From NCBI GenBank assembly GCA_035255485.1, contig DATEZO010000030.1, positions 1 to 50,507 on the forward strand: DNA of 50,507 bases, given 5' to 3'. This DNA comes from DATEZO01 sp035255485. Lineage in GTDB: Bacteria > Pseudomonadota > Gammaproteobacteria > Burkholderiales > Burkholderiaceae_D. The notes under the pieces are model-generated. The model saw only the letters and a program-made list of their open reading frames with translations, ran no database searches and was not told the origin of the DNA. The translations under genes and the position numbers were made by a program. Positions 1 through 8,879 of the stretch are shown here, in pieces. How positions within the stretch are numbered: the first letter of the stretch is position 1; each line of letters opens with the position of its first letter.

Positions 1-44
1 CGAATATCGATTACTTCTCCAGATGCGGCATGATCTATGGCCAT
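1..44 (-). CDS. 5' tip of an unidentified minus-strand gene (partial)
   Basis: The first bases, read on the minus strand, give an ATG followed by an open frame to the window edge (MAIDHAASGEVIDIR). A strong Shine-Dalgarno stretch (AGGAAGGAAAG) lies 4 nt before the ATG. The combination of a good ribosome binding site and uninterrupted codons is the only evidence. The visible N-terminus resembles small cupin-type proteins of Burkholderiales from memory, but 14 codons are too few to name it. It is transcribed away from the gsp operon. Confidence 0.5.
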   Translation of the reverse strand, partial: MAIDHAASGEVIDI

Positions 45-354
45 ATCGCTTTCCTTCCTATCTGATAACAATCAACAATGAGGCGCCGATATCCGGGATG
101 TCCATGGATTTTATTGACTGCGCCTGGCCGGTGACGACACGAATATCCCGCGGATGAAATGGCGATCCGGAAATATTCCATCGTGCGCAAGTCAATACCG
201 AGCAACTTCCATACCATTCTGCATCCGAATGGATGCTTATCCATGCGCCGGCAGGCACATCTTTTTGCCCGCATATGAAGTGGCGCAAAACCGCAGCAGG
301 ATTCCTGTGTCAGCATTATTTACACATACTGCGCCCGATTGCGGAAAGAACCCC

Positions 355-600
355 ATGAATTCCTCTGAACTGCATCAAAAAACATTCGACTTCCTCAAGT
401 CGCTTGATCCGGAAGCGCGGAAAAGGCTGATTGAGATTTTGAAAACCTTCGATCCGAAGGAACGGGCAAAAGTATTGATGAAAATCATCCATCGCAAGGA
501 GTTGAAAGAAATCAACGCACAAATAGAAATGAAGAAAGCCATGAGAAAGGCAATGACAAGCGCGCGCAAATTCTGTCATTGCAAGACTCCGGATAAATGA
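355..600 (+). CDS. small charged hypothetical protein (81 aa)
   Basis: The frame stays open far upstream, but the ATG at 355 is preferred because GGAAAGAA lies about 5 nt before it and because the text upstream reads as non-coding. The product is short, lysine/arginine and glutamate rich and predicted largely helical (for example LDPEARKRLIEILKTFDPKE). It ends in a basic tail with two cysteines (FCHCKTPDK). There is no signal peptide or membrane segment. I do not recognise a family. It is monocistronic, about 480 nt upstream of gspG on the same strand. It could be a lineage-specific regulator or a chance ORF. Confidence 0.45.
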   Translation: MNSSELHQKTFDFLKSLDPEARKRLIEILKTFDPKERAKVLMKIIHRKELKEINAQIEMKKAMRKAMTSARKFCHCKTPDK

Positions 601-969
601 CTGTCCGGTAAAAGCCTTCGTAGCAATATTGGCCTCGACATCGGCAAGGCATACCCCTTTATCTTCAGCACTCACCAGAGCGGGCAGCCTGGAAGATATC
701 CGGATTTTGTGTAATCGGGCTATCGATACTGTTGCGGCAGGCGCTCATCGAACACGAGCGCGCATCTTTCAGCACCGCATTCCCATACGACAATCACAAG
801 ATTGCCAAAGAAGATTGCCAACATCTTTCGGGTTGGGCATGAAGACATTCTCCGGGGCTGGAATCCGACTGGAATTCCATTGAAAAAACGGCATTTCTAT
901 TCTTGATACCGCAAAACAATGAATTTTTACGGCACTTTTGACGAATTTTGCCGTCCTACATCATTCGCG

Positions 970-986
970 TGAGTCAACGTGACTCA
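970..986. promoter_or_regulatory. perfect 7-bp inverted repeat upstream of gspG
   Basis: TGAGTCA-ACG-TGACTCA is a perfect dyad with a 3-nt centre, 99 nt before the gspG start and about 54 nt before the candidate -10 box. Its position fits an operator for a dimeric regulator. No T-run follows, so it is not a typical terminator. The bound factor is unknown. Confidence 0.4.
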
Positions 987-1039
987 ATGCCATGCCCGTC
1001 TGGCGCACTGTGGCGGTATGTGGAACTGCGCTTCCGCTT

Positions 1040-1045
1040 TATACT
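1040..1045 (+). promoter_or_regulatory. candidate -10 box for the gsp operon
   Basis: TATACT lies 39 nt before the gspG ATG in a locally AT-rich stretch. No good -35 hexamer is present at the expected spacing, so activation by a regulator would be needed if this is the real promoter. No clear sigma-54 -24/-12 pair was seen. Confidence 0.35.
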
Positions 1046-1084
1046 TCCAGTTCAATAAATATCAATTTTCTAAAAAACAAGGTT

Positions 1085-1549
1085 ATGCACAACGCTTCTT
1101 CGATGACTTATCGTTATTCTTTTGCGCGCACCCTGCAACGCGGATTCACCCTGATCGAAATCATGGTGGTCGTCGTGATCATGGGGATTCTGGCCGCCTT
1201 GGTGGTTCCCAAGCTGATGGGGCGTACCGATGACGCGCGCATCATCGCCGCCCGGCAGGATATCGCGACCATCATGCAGGGACTTAAGCTGTACAAGCTG
1301 GATAATCAGCACTATCCAACCACGGAGCAAGGCTTGCAGGCACTGATCAGCAAGCCGACCTCGGGGCCGGCTGCCAATGGCTGGAAAGAGGGCGGCTATC
1401 TCGACAAGCTGCCCAAGGACCCATGGGGTAATCCTTATCAATTCCTGTCGCCGGGCGTGAAAGGGGAAGTCGATGTCTTCTCGTTCGGCGCCGACGGGCA
1501 GCCGGGCGGTGCGGCCAACGATGCCGACATTGGCTCGTGGGACTTGTAA
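1085..1549 (+). CDS. gspG: type II secretion major pseudopilin GspG
   Basis: This is the major pseudopilin of the type II secretion system, which assembles into the periplasmic pseudopilus. The 154-aa product has a 20-residue leader ending in QRG, then the class III signal FTLIEIMVVVVIMGILAALV with the invariant Glu at +5. The C-terminal region carries the GspG features YPTTEQGL, WGNPYQ and a closing DADIGSWDL, the calcium-site region of the family. The ATG at 1085 is chosen because AAGG lies just upstream and the leader length is sensible; an in-frame ATG at 1103 is an alternative. It opens the operon and overlaps gspH by 13 nt. Processing needs a prepilin peptidase (PilD/GspO), which is not in this window. 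Confidence 0.95.
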   Translation: MHNASSMTYRYSFARTLQRGFTLIEIMVVVVIMGILAALVVPKLMGRTDDARIIAARQDIATIMQGLKLYKLDNQHYPTTEQGLQALISKPTSGPAANGWKEGGYLDKLPKDPWGNPYQFLSPGVKGEVDVFSFGADGQPGGAANDADIGSWDL

Positions 1550-2049
1550 GAACACAGCCTCTCATCGGACTGCAGCGCGCTTGCGCGCATGTGCCGGCAC
1601 GTGGCTTCACCCTGCTGGAACTGCTGATTGTCATCGTGATCGCGGGCATTACGCTGGGGCTGGTATCGTTCAATGCGATGCCCAGTGAGCGCCAGGTGTT
1701 GCAAAAAGATGCGCAACGCATCGCATTGCTGCTGCAATTGGCGCGCGACGAGGCGATCGTGCGCAATCGCCCGATCGTCTTCGAAGCCGGCCAGGAACGC
1801 TATCGCTTTCTGATCCGTAACGGTAATGAATGGCAACCGATTCCACAGGACGATTTGCTGCGCGAACGCGAATTCAAGCGCCCGCCGATCGCGCTTGCCA
1901 TCGATCCGCCGGCGCCCGGGCAGACCAATCCGCTGCGCATTGTGTTCGGACGGGAACCGGTCGACAAGCCATTCGTCCTGACGCTGTCGGCACGCGGTGC
2001 GAGCGTTGCGATCCGCGCCGACGGCATCGGCCATTATGTGGTGGAATGA
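1537..2049 (+). CDS. gspH: type II secretion minor pseudopilin GspH
   Basis: This is a minor pseudopilin of the type II secretion system. The sequence shows the prepilin motif PARG|FTLLELLIVIVIAGITLGLV after a leader of about 23 residues, then a variable beta-rich domain (about 170 aa in all), which is usual for GspH. The start is uncertain: the earliest option is the GTG at 1537, inside the end of gspG and without a clear ribosome binding site, so translation is probably coupled to gspG. A CTG a little downstream cannot be excluded. It is followed 1 nt later by gspI. Confidence 0.88.
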   Translation: MGLVRTQPLIGLQRACAHVPARGFTLLELLIVIVIAGITLGLVSFNAMPSERQVLQKDAQRIALLLQLARDEAIVRNRPIVFEAGQERYRFLIRNGNEWQPIPQDDLLREREFKRPPIALAIDPPAPGQTNPLRIVFGREPVDKPFVLTLSARGASVAIRADGIGHYVVE

Positions 2050-2050
2050 G

Positions 2051-2446
2051 ATGAATACGGTTCATTCTCGACCGGTTGCACCGAACGCCAGCGGATTTAC
2101 CCTGCTGGAAGTGCTGGTTGCGCTGGTGATTGTCGGCACCGCGCTCGGCGCCAGCCTGCGCGCGGTCGGCAGCCTGACGCAAAACAGCAACGGCTTGCGC
2201 GCCTCCATGATGGCTACCTGGTCCGCCGAAAATCGGCTGTCACAAATCCGCCTGGCACGCGAATGGCCTGCCATCGGCAAGCGCTCGTTCGATTGTCCGC
2301 AGGGCGACTTGCGCCTGAGTTGCGAGGAGGAAGTATTCGCCACGCCAAATCCCCTGTTTCGCCGGGTCGAAGTCAGCGTGTTCGATGCGGAAGCGCTGCA
2401 GCGACGCATCATCAAGCTGACGCAGGTGGTGCCCAATGAGAAATAG
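2051..2446 (+). CDS. gspI: type II secretion minor pseudopilin GspI
   Basis: This is a minor pseudopilin thought to form the pseudopilus tip with GspJ and GspK. The 131-aa product has a 15-residue leader ending NASG, then FTLLEVLVALVIVGTALGA, and the typical short GspI body with SAENRLSQIRL close after the helix and cysteines at positions matching the family (FDCPQGDLRLSCEEE). The ATG lies 1 nt after the gspH stop and the gene overlaps gspJ by 11 nt, as expected for co-translated subunits. Confidence 0.9.
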   Translation: MNTVHSRPVAPNASGFTLLEVLVALVIVGTALGASLRAVGSLTQNSNGLRASMMATWSAENRLSQIRLAREWPAIGKRSFDCPQGDLRLSCEEEVFATPNPLFRRVEVSVFDAEALQRRIIKLTQVVPNEK

Positions 2447-3080
2447 ACGCCGCGCGCGTGCAGGATTCACGCTGATCGAATTGCTGGTCGCGATCAGCGT
2501 GCTGGCCGTGGTCGCGGTGCTGGGCTGGCGCGGGCTGGATGGCATTGTGCGCGCCCGGGTGGCGCTGACCAATGATCTGGAGCAGACGCGCGGCATGCAG
2601 CTCGCCTTTGCGCAACTGCAAAGCGATTGTGCGCGCATCGCCAATACTGCTGATATTGCCGGCCGCCCACCACTGGTGGCGGAGCAGGGGCGGCTGACGC
2701 TGGTGCGCTCGGTGTTTGCGGAAAACCAGCCGTCGCGCGTGCAGGTCGTCGCCTATCGCCTCGCCGACGGCGTGCTGATGCGGCGTGAAACGGTGGCGAC
2801 GCGCGATCTCAAGGAGCTGGAGAGTTTATGGCAGGCCGTGTCCAATGATACCGACAGGAACCAGCCAGTGGCGCTGCAGGCCGGCGTGACGGCGATATCG
2901 ATTCGCACATGGGCCAACGACAATGCCGGATGGCGTGTCGCCGGCGCCCCTGCCGGCGCCACGCCAAACCCGGTCAATCCGGCAGCCGGAGTAGCGATGC
3001 TGCAGGGGTTGGAAGTATCCCTGCAATTGAGCGGGCGTACCAGCAACCTGGTCAAGATATTCCTGCTGGGGGCGGTGTGA
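2436..3080 (+). CDS. gspJ: type II secretion minor pseudopilin GspJ
   Basis: This is a minor pseudopilin of the tip complex. The 214-aa product has a short basic leader (MRNRRRARAG) followed by FTLIELLVAISVLAVVAVLGWRGLD, then the family pattern of two beta-domains with RVQVVAYRL and a C-terminal LEVSLQLSGR near the end. The ATG is inside gspI. Its own stop overlaps the GTG start of gspK. Length and order match GspJ. Confidence 0.9.
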   Translation: MRNRRRARAGFTLIELLVAISVLAVVAVLGWRGLDGIVRARVALTNDLEQTRGMQLAFAQLQSDCARIANTADIAGRPPLVAEQGRLTLVRSVFAENQPSRVQVVAYRLADGVLMRRETVATRDLKELESLWQAVSNDTDRNQPVALQAGVTAISIRTWANDNAGWRVAGAPAGATPNPVNPAAGVAMLQGLEVSLQLSGRTSNLVKIFLLGAV

Positions 3081-4027
3081 GAATCCGGCCATGTGTGCTT
3101 GACCGCCAGCGCGGGGTGGCGGTTATCACGGCGCTGCTGTTGACGACGCTGGCCGTGACGATTGTCGCCAGCCTGTTCTGGCAGCAACAGGTGCAGGTGC
3201 GATCGATCGAAAACCAGCGGCTGCAACTGCAAAAACAATGGATCTTGCGCGGCGCGCTCGACTGGGCGCGCCTGATATTGCGGGAAGATGCACGGGATTC
3301 CCGGACATCGCGCACCGACAATCTGGATGAGCCGTGGGCTGTGCCGCTGGAAGAAACCCGGCTCGACCAGTATATCGAGAATGGACACGCGGATACCGAT
3401 GCCAGCGATGCGGCATTGTCGGGCGGCATCATTGACGCGCAATCGCGCTTCAACCTGGCCAACCTGTGTGTCAACGGCGCGATCAATCAGCGCGAGGTCA
3501 ATGTGTTTGCGCAATTGCTGTCGAATGTCCATGCCGATCCGACGCTGGCGCAAGCGGCGGCCGATCTGATGGCGGCTGCGCAAGGCGGTGCGGCCGCTAC
3601 TGCGCCGGATGCGTCGCGACCCTTGACTATCCGGTATGCAGAAGACCTGCTGGCGGTGCCGGGCTTTTCGGCGGAGGCGTTTGACAAGGTCAGGGATTTC
3701 GTCGTAGTCCTGCCGCGTCCGACGCCGATCAATCTGAATACTGCGCCAACCGAGGTATTGGCCGCCAGAATTGATACACTGTCCGTTTCGGATGCGGCAG
3801 CATTGGTGGCGAGCCGGGCACAGGCGTATTTTCGCACCAAGGCCGATCTGGTGGCGCGCCTGCCGGGCAAGCAATTGACGCTGAATGATAGCGAGGTATC
3901 GGTTTCAACCAGTTTTTTTATTGTGAACGGCAATGTGCGCCTGAGCCGCGCATCCCTGCAGGTGCATGCCTTGATCGAACGAAGAGGCGCAGCCAGCACG
4001 CAAGTGATCTGGATCCGGGAGGATTGA
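3077..4027 (+). CDS. gspK: type II secretion minor pseudopilin GspK
   Basis: This is the largest minor pseudopilin, placed at the tip of the pseudopilus. The frame is open further upstream, but the GTG at 3077 overlaps the gspJ stop by 4 nt, has a G-rich stretch upstream and yields a proper 13-residue leader (…DRQRG|VAVITALLLTTLAV). The rest (316 aa total) contains the family's helical insert and a late SAM-like region with INLNTAPTEVLAAR, a helix-hairpin motif typical of GspK. Residue +5 is not Glu, which is normal for GspK. A GTG at 3095 would give too short a leader. Confidence 0.9.
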   Translation: MRIRPCVLDRQRGVAVITALLLTTLAVTIVASLFWQQQVQVRSIENQRLQLQKQWILRGALDWARLILREDARDSRTSRTDNLDEPWAVPLEETRLDQYIENGHADTDASDAALSGGIIDAQSRFNLANLCVNGAINQREVNVFAQLLSNVHADPTLAQAAADLMAAAQGGAAATAPDASRPLTIRYAEDLLAVPGFSAEAFDKVRDFVVVLPRPTPINLNTAPTEVLAARIDTLSVSDAAALVASRAQAYFRTKADLVARLPGKQLTLNDSEVSVSTSFFIVNGNVRLSRASLQVHALIERRGAASTQVIWIRED

Positions 4028-4057
4028 TTTGAACATCGCAATGGAATATCAAATATC

Positions 4058-5317
4058 TTGAGCATACTGTATATCCGCCTGCCTTCGAAAGCTGCCGCCG
4101 ATAGCGCACCGCACTGGATCGCGCTGCCCTGTCCGTTCGCACTGGTGTCCCACGGCGATACAATCGAGCGTGAAGGCGCTGCGCCGCTGTCGGACCTGTC
4201 CGGCATCATCGGCAAGGCGCAGCGCGTGGTATTGCTGCTGGCAGCCAGCGATGTGACGCTGCTGCAGGTCCAGATGCCGCCGCTATCGCCATCCCGGCTA
4301 AAGGCGGCGCTGCCGAATCTGGTCGAAGATCAACTGATGTCCGATCCAGCCGAGTGCGCGTTCGCGGCCGGAAGCGCAGTGGAGGGATGGCGTGCCGTTG
4401 CCGTCATCAATCGCGGCTGGATCGGGATTCTGATCACTACCTTGCGCACGCTTGGCGCGCGCCATCTCGCCGCCATCCCGTCGCAATTGTGCCTGCCGTG
4501 GAAGACGGGCACCGTATCGGCTGCGGTCGCGGCGACGGATGCGGAAATCGACCTGACGGTGCGCCTTGCGGAACAGCAGGGTATCGGCTTGCCGATCCTG
4601 CCGGATCAGCCCGCGTCGCCGGCGCACGAGGTGGTGCAGGTGCTGTGCGCAGTCGTGCCGGAAGCGCCGATCATTTTGTACGTGCCGCAAGCCGCCGTGC
4701 ATGATTACCAGGAGGCTGCGCAGGCGATTGACGCCCTGGCGCAGCGCATCACGGTCTATGCGGACAACTGGTCGCGCTGGATCGGTGGCGCAAATGCGGT
4801 ATCGGTCGACTTGGCGGCGGATGCCGGCGGCGCTTCGGCGGCAAGGATGGACTGGCGCGCATGGCGCTGGCCGTTGATCCTGGGTGCGGCGGTGTTGCTC
4901 GTTAATATCGCCGGCCTGAATATCGATTGGCAGCGCATGAAACGAGAGGGCGATATGCTGCGTTCCAGCATGGTGCAGACCTATCGGGCGGCTTATCCGA
5001 AGGAGACGGTGATTGTCGATCCGCTGGCGCAGATGCGCCAGAAGATCGCCGCCGCCCGGCATGTGGCGGGGCAGGCCGCCCCGGATGATTTCACGGCGCT
5101 GGCCGCCGGCTTCGGCGAGGCTTTGGAGAGCGTGGCGGCATCCGGACGCAAGGCGCCCGGCATCGCCTCCCTCGAATATCGCGACCGTAGTCTGTTCGTG
5201 CGCCTGAAAGCGGATGCGGCCATGCCGGTCGAACAGGTAAAGGCGGCGCTCACGGCACATGGTCTGTCGCTGACACAGGCGACGACCGGCGCATGGCAGA
5301 TCCGGAGCAATAAATGA
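4058..5317 (+). CDS. gspL: type II secretion inner-membrane platform protein GspL
   Basis: This component of the inner-membrane platform links the ATPase GspE to GspM. The 419-aa product has an N-terminal cytoplasmic actin-like domain (about 1-260), one membrane helix (about 270-288, WPLILGAAVLLVNIAGL) and a periplasmic ferredoxin-like domain at the C-terminus. The start is a TTG; no in-frame ATG or GTG precedes it within the 30-nt gap after gspK. The gene overlaps gspM by 4 nt. Confidence 0.88.
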   Translation: MSILYIRLPSKAAADSAPHWIALPCPFALVSHGDTIEREGAAPLSDLSGIIGKAQRVVLLLAASDVTLLQVQMPPLSPSRLKAALPNLVEDQLMSDPAECAFAAGSAVEGWRAVAVINRGWIGILITTLRTLGARHLAAIPSQLCLPWKTGTVSAAVAATDAEIDLTVRLAEQQGIGLPILPDQPASPAHEVVQVLCAVVPEAPIILYVPQAAVHDYQEAAQAIDALAQRITVYADNWSRWIGGANAVSVDLAADAGGASAARMDWRAWRWPLILGAAVLLVNIAGLNIDWQRMKREGDMLRSSMVQTYRAAYPKETVIVDPLAQMRQKIAAARHVAGQAAPDDFTALAAGFGEALESVAASGRKAPGIASLEYRDRSLFVRLKADAAMPVEQVKAALTAHGLSLTQATTGAWQIRSNK

Positions 5318-5838
5318 ACGGCAATAATCGACTGAAGGCGTTCGCGGAACCGTTGTCGGCTTTCTGGATCGAGCGCAATGCGCGCGAACGCAATGCGCTC
5401 GCGCTGGCAGCGCTGGCGATTCTGCTGGCGCTGGTCTATTTGTTGTTGATTGCCCCTGCCCTGGCAGGGCGCGCGCAACTGGAGAAAAGCCTGCCCGCGC
5501 TGCGCCAGCAGGCGGCAGAATTGCAGGCGCTGTCGAAGCAGGCGGTTGCGCTGGACAATAATGCCGCACCGCCAGCCGCGACGGTCACCAAGGAAAGCAT
5601 CGAGGCATCGCTTGCGCGCAAGGGATTGAAGCCGCAAAGCGTGGTATTGACGGGCGAGCTGGTCAAAGTGCAATTGGCGACGGCATCCTTTGCCGGCATC
5701 GTTGCATGGCTGGATGAGATGCAGAAAACTGCCCGGTTGTCCTTGGCTGAAGGCAATATCGAAACACTGGCTGCGATTGACACGGTCAACGCTACCCTGA
5801 CGCTGCGACAACAGAAAAGCGACAAGACCGATGGATAA
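5314..5838 (+). CDS. gspM: type II secretion platform protein GspM
   Basis: This bitopic inner-membrane partner of GspL has 174 aa, with a short cytoplasmic N-terminus, a membrane helix around residues 28-48 (ALALAALAILLALVYLLLIA), a helical stretch and a small periplasmic ferredoxin-like domain. The ATGA overlap with gspL indicates coupled translation. Length and topology are normal for GspM. Confidence 0.87.
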   Translation: MNGNNRLKAFAEPLSAFWIERNARERNALALAALAILLALVYLLLIAPALAGRAQLEKSLPALRQQAAELQALSKQAVALDNNAAPPAATVTKESIEASLARKGLKPQSVVLTGELVKVQLATASFAGIVAWLDEMQKTARLSLAEGNIETLAAIDTVNATLTLRQQKSDKTDG

Positions 5839-5901
5839 CATCATCCGGCCGATAGCAATGCGCCCTGATGCTTGTCAAATGCGCTTGGAAACGGAGATTA
5901 C

Positions 5902-6675
5902 GTGCGGCGCATCGTGATATGGTTACTGGCGGCAGCCGCCAGCATCGGGATAACGGTACTGGCGTTTTGTCCTGCGGCATGGATGGCTGTCGTGGTGGAA
6001 AGGCAAACAGCGGGCCGGCTGACACTGGGCGATCCGCAAGGCACGTTATGGCGCGGCTCCGCCTTCATCGGCGGTGCACCGAGCGGGGCCGACCCGGTGA
6101 CGCCGTTGCTGCCGGGGCGATTCTCATGGCGTCTGTCGCCGTGGCTGCTGTTAGGGCAGGTCGATGCCGATCTTGAGAATCCGTCCGCGCTGTCGCAGCC
6201 TGTCAGGATCAGTGGCGGCTGGCGTCAATGGCAAGTCAGTCCGTCATCGGTGCGGCTGCCGGCGTCGCGCCTGTCCGGTCTGGGCGCCCCGCTGAATACG
6301 GTGCAACTGTCCGGCGAGATGGTCCTGTCGTGGACGCCGTTGCAGTTGACGCAGCGCGGAGATGCCGTCGATGTGACCGGTGAAATGCATCTGGCGATGA
6401 CGGATATCGCATCGCGCCTGTCGCCAATCAAACCGCTGGGTGCTTATGATCTTACGATGGAATGGCGTGGCCGGCAGGCGCAACTGGTGCTCAAGACCGT
6501 CAAGGGGCCGATGCTGCTGTCCGGCTCCGGCGCGTTGGTGAATGGAAGATTGCAGTTTTCAGGGCAGGTGGAGGCCGAGGCGGGCCAGGAAGAGCGGCTT
6601 GCGGGGCTGCTCAATTTGCTGGGTCAGCGTCGCAGGGAAGGCAACCGGAACATTATCGCGTTAGAGTTCAAATGA
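5902..6675 (+). CDS. gspN: type II secretion protein GspN
   Basis: GspN is an accessory component found in only some type II systems. The product (257 aa from the GTG at 5902) has an N-terminal signal-anchor helix (IVIWLLAAAASIGITVLAF) and a soluble beta-rich body with GDPQGTLWRGSA and FSWRLSP, as in the family. The GTG is preferred over the upstream TTG at 5872 because GGAG lies 5 nt before it. It overlaps gspD by 4 nt (ATGA). Confidence 0.85.
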   Translation: MRRIVIWLLAAAASIGITVLAFCPAAWMAVVVERQTAGRLTLGDPQGTLWRGSAFIGGAPSGADPVTPLLPGRFSWRLSPWLLLGQVDADLENPSALSQPVRISGGWRQWQVSPSSVRLPASRLSGLGAPLNTVQLSGEMVLSWTPLQLTQRGDAVDVTGEMHLAMTDIASRLSPIKPLGAYDLTMEWRGRQAQLVLKTVKGPMLLSGSGALVNGRLQFSGQVEAEAGQEERLAGLLNLLGQRRREGNRNIIALEFK

Positions 6676-8879
6676 CAAAAAAACAAATCGCAAGAACTTT
6701 TCAGGGGCCAGCAGGGTGGCGTCGCTGGAGCGCCGTGATCGCATTATCCTGCGCTATCGCCGGCGTGCCGGCGGCGGCCCAGGACCCGGCCGCGGGCGAG
6801 GCCACGCTCAATTTCGTCGGCGCGGATATCGAATCGGTAGTGAAGGCGATCGGTCATTACACCAACCGTACTTTCATTATCGATCCGCGCGTCAAGGGCA
6901 CGATCAACCTGGTGTCCGAGAAGCCGGTTACCAAGGCGCAGGCCTTCAGCCTGCTGACCTCGGCGCTGCGCCTGCAGGGCTATGCCGTCGTCACCACTGA
7001 CGGCTTCACCAAAGTGGTGCCGGAAGCCGACGCCAAACTGCAGGCCGGACCAATCCAGGCCGGCGCGGTGCGCGGCGACCAGATCGCTACCCAGGTATTC
7101 CGCCTGAATTACGAATCGGCAATGAATCTGGTACCGGTGCTGCGGCCATTGATTTCGCCGAACAATACGATCAACGCGAACCCCGGCAACAATTCGCTGG
7201 TGATTACCGATTATGCCGATAACCTGAAGCGGCTGGGCAAGATCATCGCCGCGCTCGACGCCCCGGCCGCCGGCGACATGGATATAGTGCCGATCCGCTA
7301 TGCGATTGCGAGCGATGTCGCGGTGATGGTCAACCGGCTGCTGGAACCGGCAGCAACAACTGCTCCCGGCGGCAATGCGGCCGGCCCGATCAGCCTGCTG
7401 GCGGATTCCCGGACCAATTCGGTGATCGTGCGGGCGCCGTCGGTGGCGCGGGCCAGCCTGGCGAAGTCCCTGATTGCCAAGCTCGACCAGCCGACTGCGC
7501 AGCCGGGAAACGTGCATGTGGTGTACCTGCGCAATGCGGATGCCATCAAGCTGGCGCAAACGCTGCGCGCGGTAGTGGCAGGCGAGACATCGTCGCCGGC
7601 CGCGACGCCCGCGTCAACGTCGACCCAGGGCATCAGCCAGCAAGGCGCCCAGGGCGGCGGCATACAGGCGCCGCCGTCAACGCCGCCACAGCCGACCACC
7701 TTGCCGTCCGGCGGACCGGCCGGTTACATCCAGGCCGATGCTGCCACGAACTCGCTGATCATTACCGCGAACGAATCGGTGTATCGCAATCTGCGCACCG
7801 TGATCGACCAGCTCGATGCGCGTCGTGTCCAGGTGTACATTGAATCGCTGATCGTTGAAGTCACCTCGGACGATGCCGCCGAATTCGGCATCCAGTGGGC
7901 AGGATTGACAGGCGATGACAGTAGCCGGTACCGGGTCGGCACACTGACCGGTTTTGGCACCGGGGGCACCAATCTCATCAATCTGGCGACCCAGAACATC
8001 ACCAAGCAGCCGCAAGTGCCGCCCAACGGCCTGAATCTCGGCATCTTCCGCCAGGTTAACGGCGCCCTGACGCTGGGGGCGATCGCGCATGCGCTCCAAA
8101 GCGCGGGCAACGGCAATATCCTGTCGATGCCGAACCTGATCACGCTGGACAATGAAGAAGCGAAAATCATTGTCGGCCAGAATGTGCCATTCGTGACGGG
8201 ACAGTTCACTACCAGTGCCTCCGCCGCCGGCGCTGCCGGCGTCAATCCGTTTCAGACGATCGAGCGCAAGGATGTCGGCCTGTCGTTGCGCGTGCGGCCG
8301 CAGGTGTCCGAAGGCGGTTCCGTCAAAATGGCGATTTATCAGGAAACCTCGAACGTCCAGCCGACCAGCAATGCGTCGGACATCATCACCAACAAGCGCT
8401 CGATCGAGACCAATGTGCTGGTCGATGACGGCCAGATCATCGTGCTTGGCGGGTTGATTGATGACAATGTTACCGATACCAATGAAAAAGTGCCCGGTCT
8501 CGGTGATATTCCGGTGCTTGGCAATCTATTCAAGTATCAGAAGCGCGGCAGGACCAAGCGGAACTTGATGGTGTTCCTGCGGCCTACCGTCATTCGTACC
8601 AATGAACAGAGCGTCAACCTTTCGAGCGACCGCTACGGCTACATTCGCAATGCGCAGGCCGCAGCCCAGCCGGAGCCGACCATGCTGTTGCCGAGCCTGG
8701 GCGCGCCGCTATTGCCGCCCTTGCAGGATGGCCGGATGGTCGATGGCCCGCTCTACAACCTGACATCGCCCCGCAATAGCGACGGGGCGCCAGTGCAACC
8801 AGCGACGCCGCAGCAACCAGCGACGCCGCAGCAACCGCCGACGCTGCAGCAGGCGCCGCCACCGCAGACAGGACAGTAA
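6672..8879 (+). CDS. gspD: type II secretion outer-membrane secretin GspD
   Basis: GspD forms the multimeric outer-membrane gate of the type II secretion system. From the ATG overlapping the gspN stop the protein has 735 aa: a signal peptide ending around AAAQ (37), then the N0 domain (LNFVGADIESVVKAIG) and repeated N1-N3 domains. A Gly/Pro/Ser/Thr-rich loop follows (about 300-350), then the C-terminal secretin core with VPFVTGQF, ERKDVGLSLRVRPQV and the closing VPGLGDIPVLGNLF. A Gln/Pro-rich tail made by an 18-bp tandem repeat extends past the core. The frame continues open upstream but is shadowed by gspN. Confidence 0.95.
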   Translation: MTKKQIARTFQGPAGWRRWSAVIALSCAIAGVPAAAQDPAAGEATLNFVGADIESVVKAIGHYTNRTFIIDPRVKGTINLVSEKPVTKAQAFSLLTSALRLQGYAVVTTDGFTKVVPEADAKLQAGPIQAGAVRGDQIATQVFRLNYESAMNLVPVLRPLISPNNTINANPGNNSLVITDYADNLKRLGKIIAALDAPAAGDMDIVPIRYAIASDVAVMVNRLLEPAATTAPGGNAAGPISLLADSRTNSVIVRAPSVARASLAKSLIAKLDQPTAQPGNVHVVYLRNADAIKLAQTLRAVVAGETSSPAATPASTSTQGISQQGAQGGGIQAPPSTPPQPTTLPSGGPAGYIQADAATNSLIITANESVYRNLRTVIDQLDARRVQVYIESLIVEVTSDDAAEFGIQWAGLTGDDSSRYRVGTLTGFGTGGTNLINLATQNITKQPQVPPNGLNLGIFRQVNGALTLGAIAHALQSAGNGNILSMPNLITLDNEEAKIIVGQNVPFVTGQFTTSASAAGAAGVNPFQTIERKDVGLSLRVRPQVSEGGSVKMAIYQETSNVQPTSNASDIITNKRSIETNVLVDDGQIIVLGGLIDDNVTDTNEKVPGLGDIPVLGNLFKYQKRGRTKRNLMVFLRPTVIRTNEQSVNLSSDRYGYIRNAQAAAQPEPTMLLPSLGAPLLPPLQDGRMVDGPLYNLTSPRNSDGAPVQPATPQQPATPQQPPTLQQAPPPQTGQ
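8796..8849 (+). repeat. 18-bp tandem repeat, three copies, in the gspD 3' end
   Basis: Three head-to-tail 18-bp units (8796-8813, 8814-8831, 8832-8849) encode QPATPQ-like hexapeptides. The first two are identical and the third differs at two positions. The unit is a multiple of three, so copy-number change keeps the frame and only alters the length of the secretin tail. Confidence 0.85.

Larger units (their letters stand above)
601..1084. other. gene-free stretch upstream of the gsp operon
   Basis: No convincing coding frame is seen. The open frame at 629-883 has no ribosome binding site and no protein-like composition. The second half becomes AT-rich and holds a perfect hairpin palindrome at 970-986, an ACGGCA/TGCCGT inverted pair around 931-956, and a TATACT box at 1040-1045. 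It is the likely promoter and operator region of the secretion operon. Confidence 0.5.

Noticed and set aside
629..883. Open frame of 84 aa upstream of gspG
   Set aside because: No ribosome binding site, odd composition, and no family resemblance.
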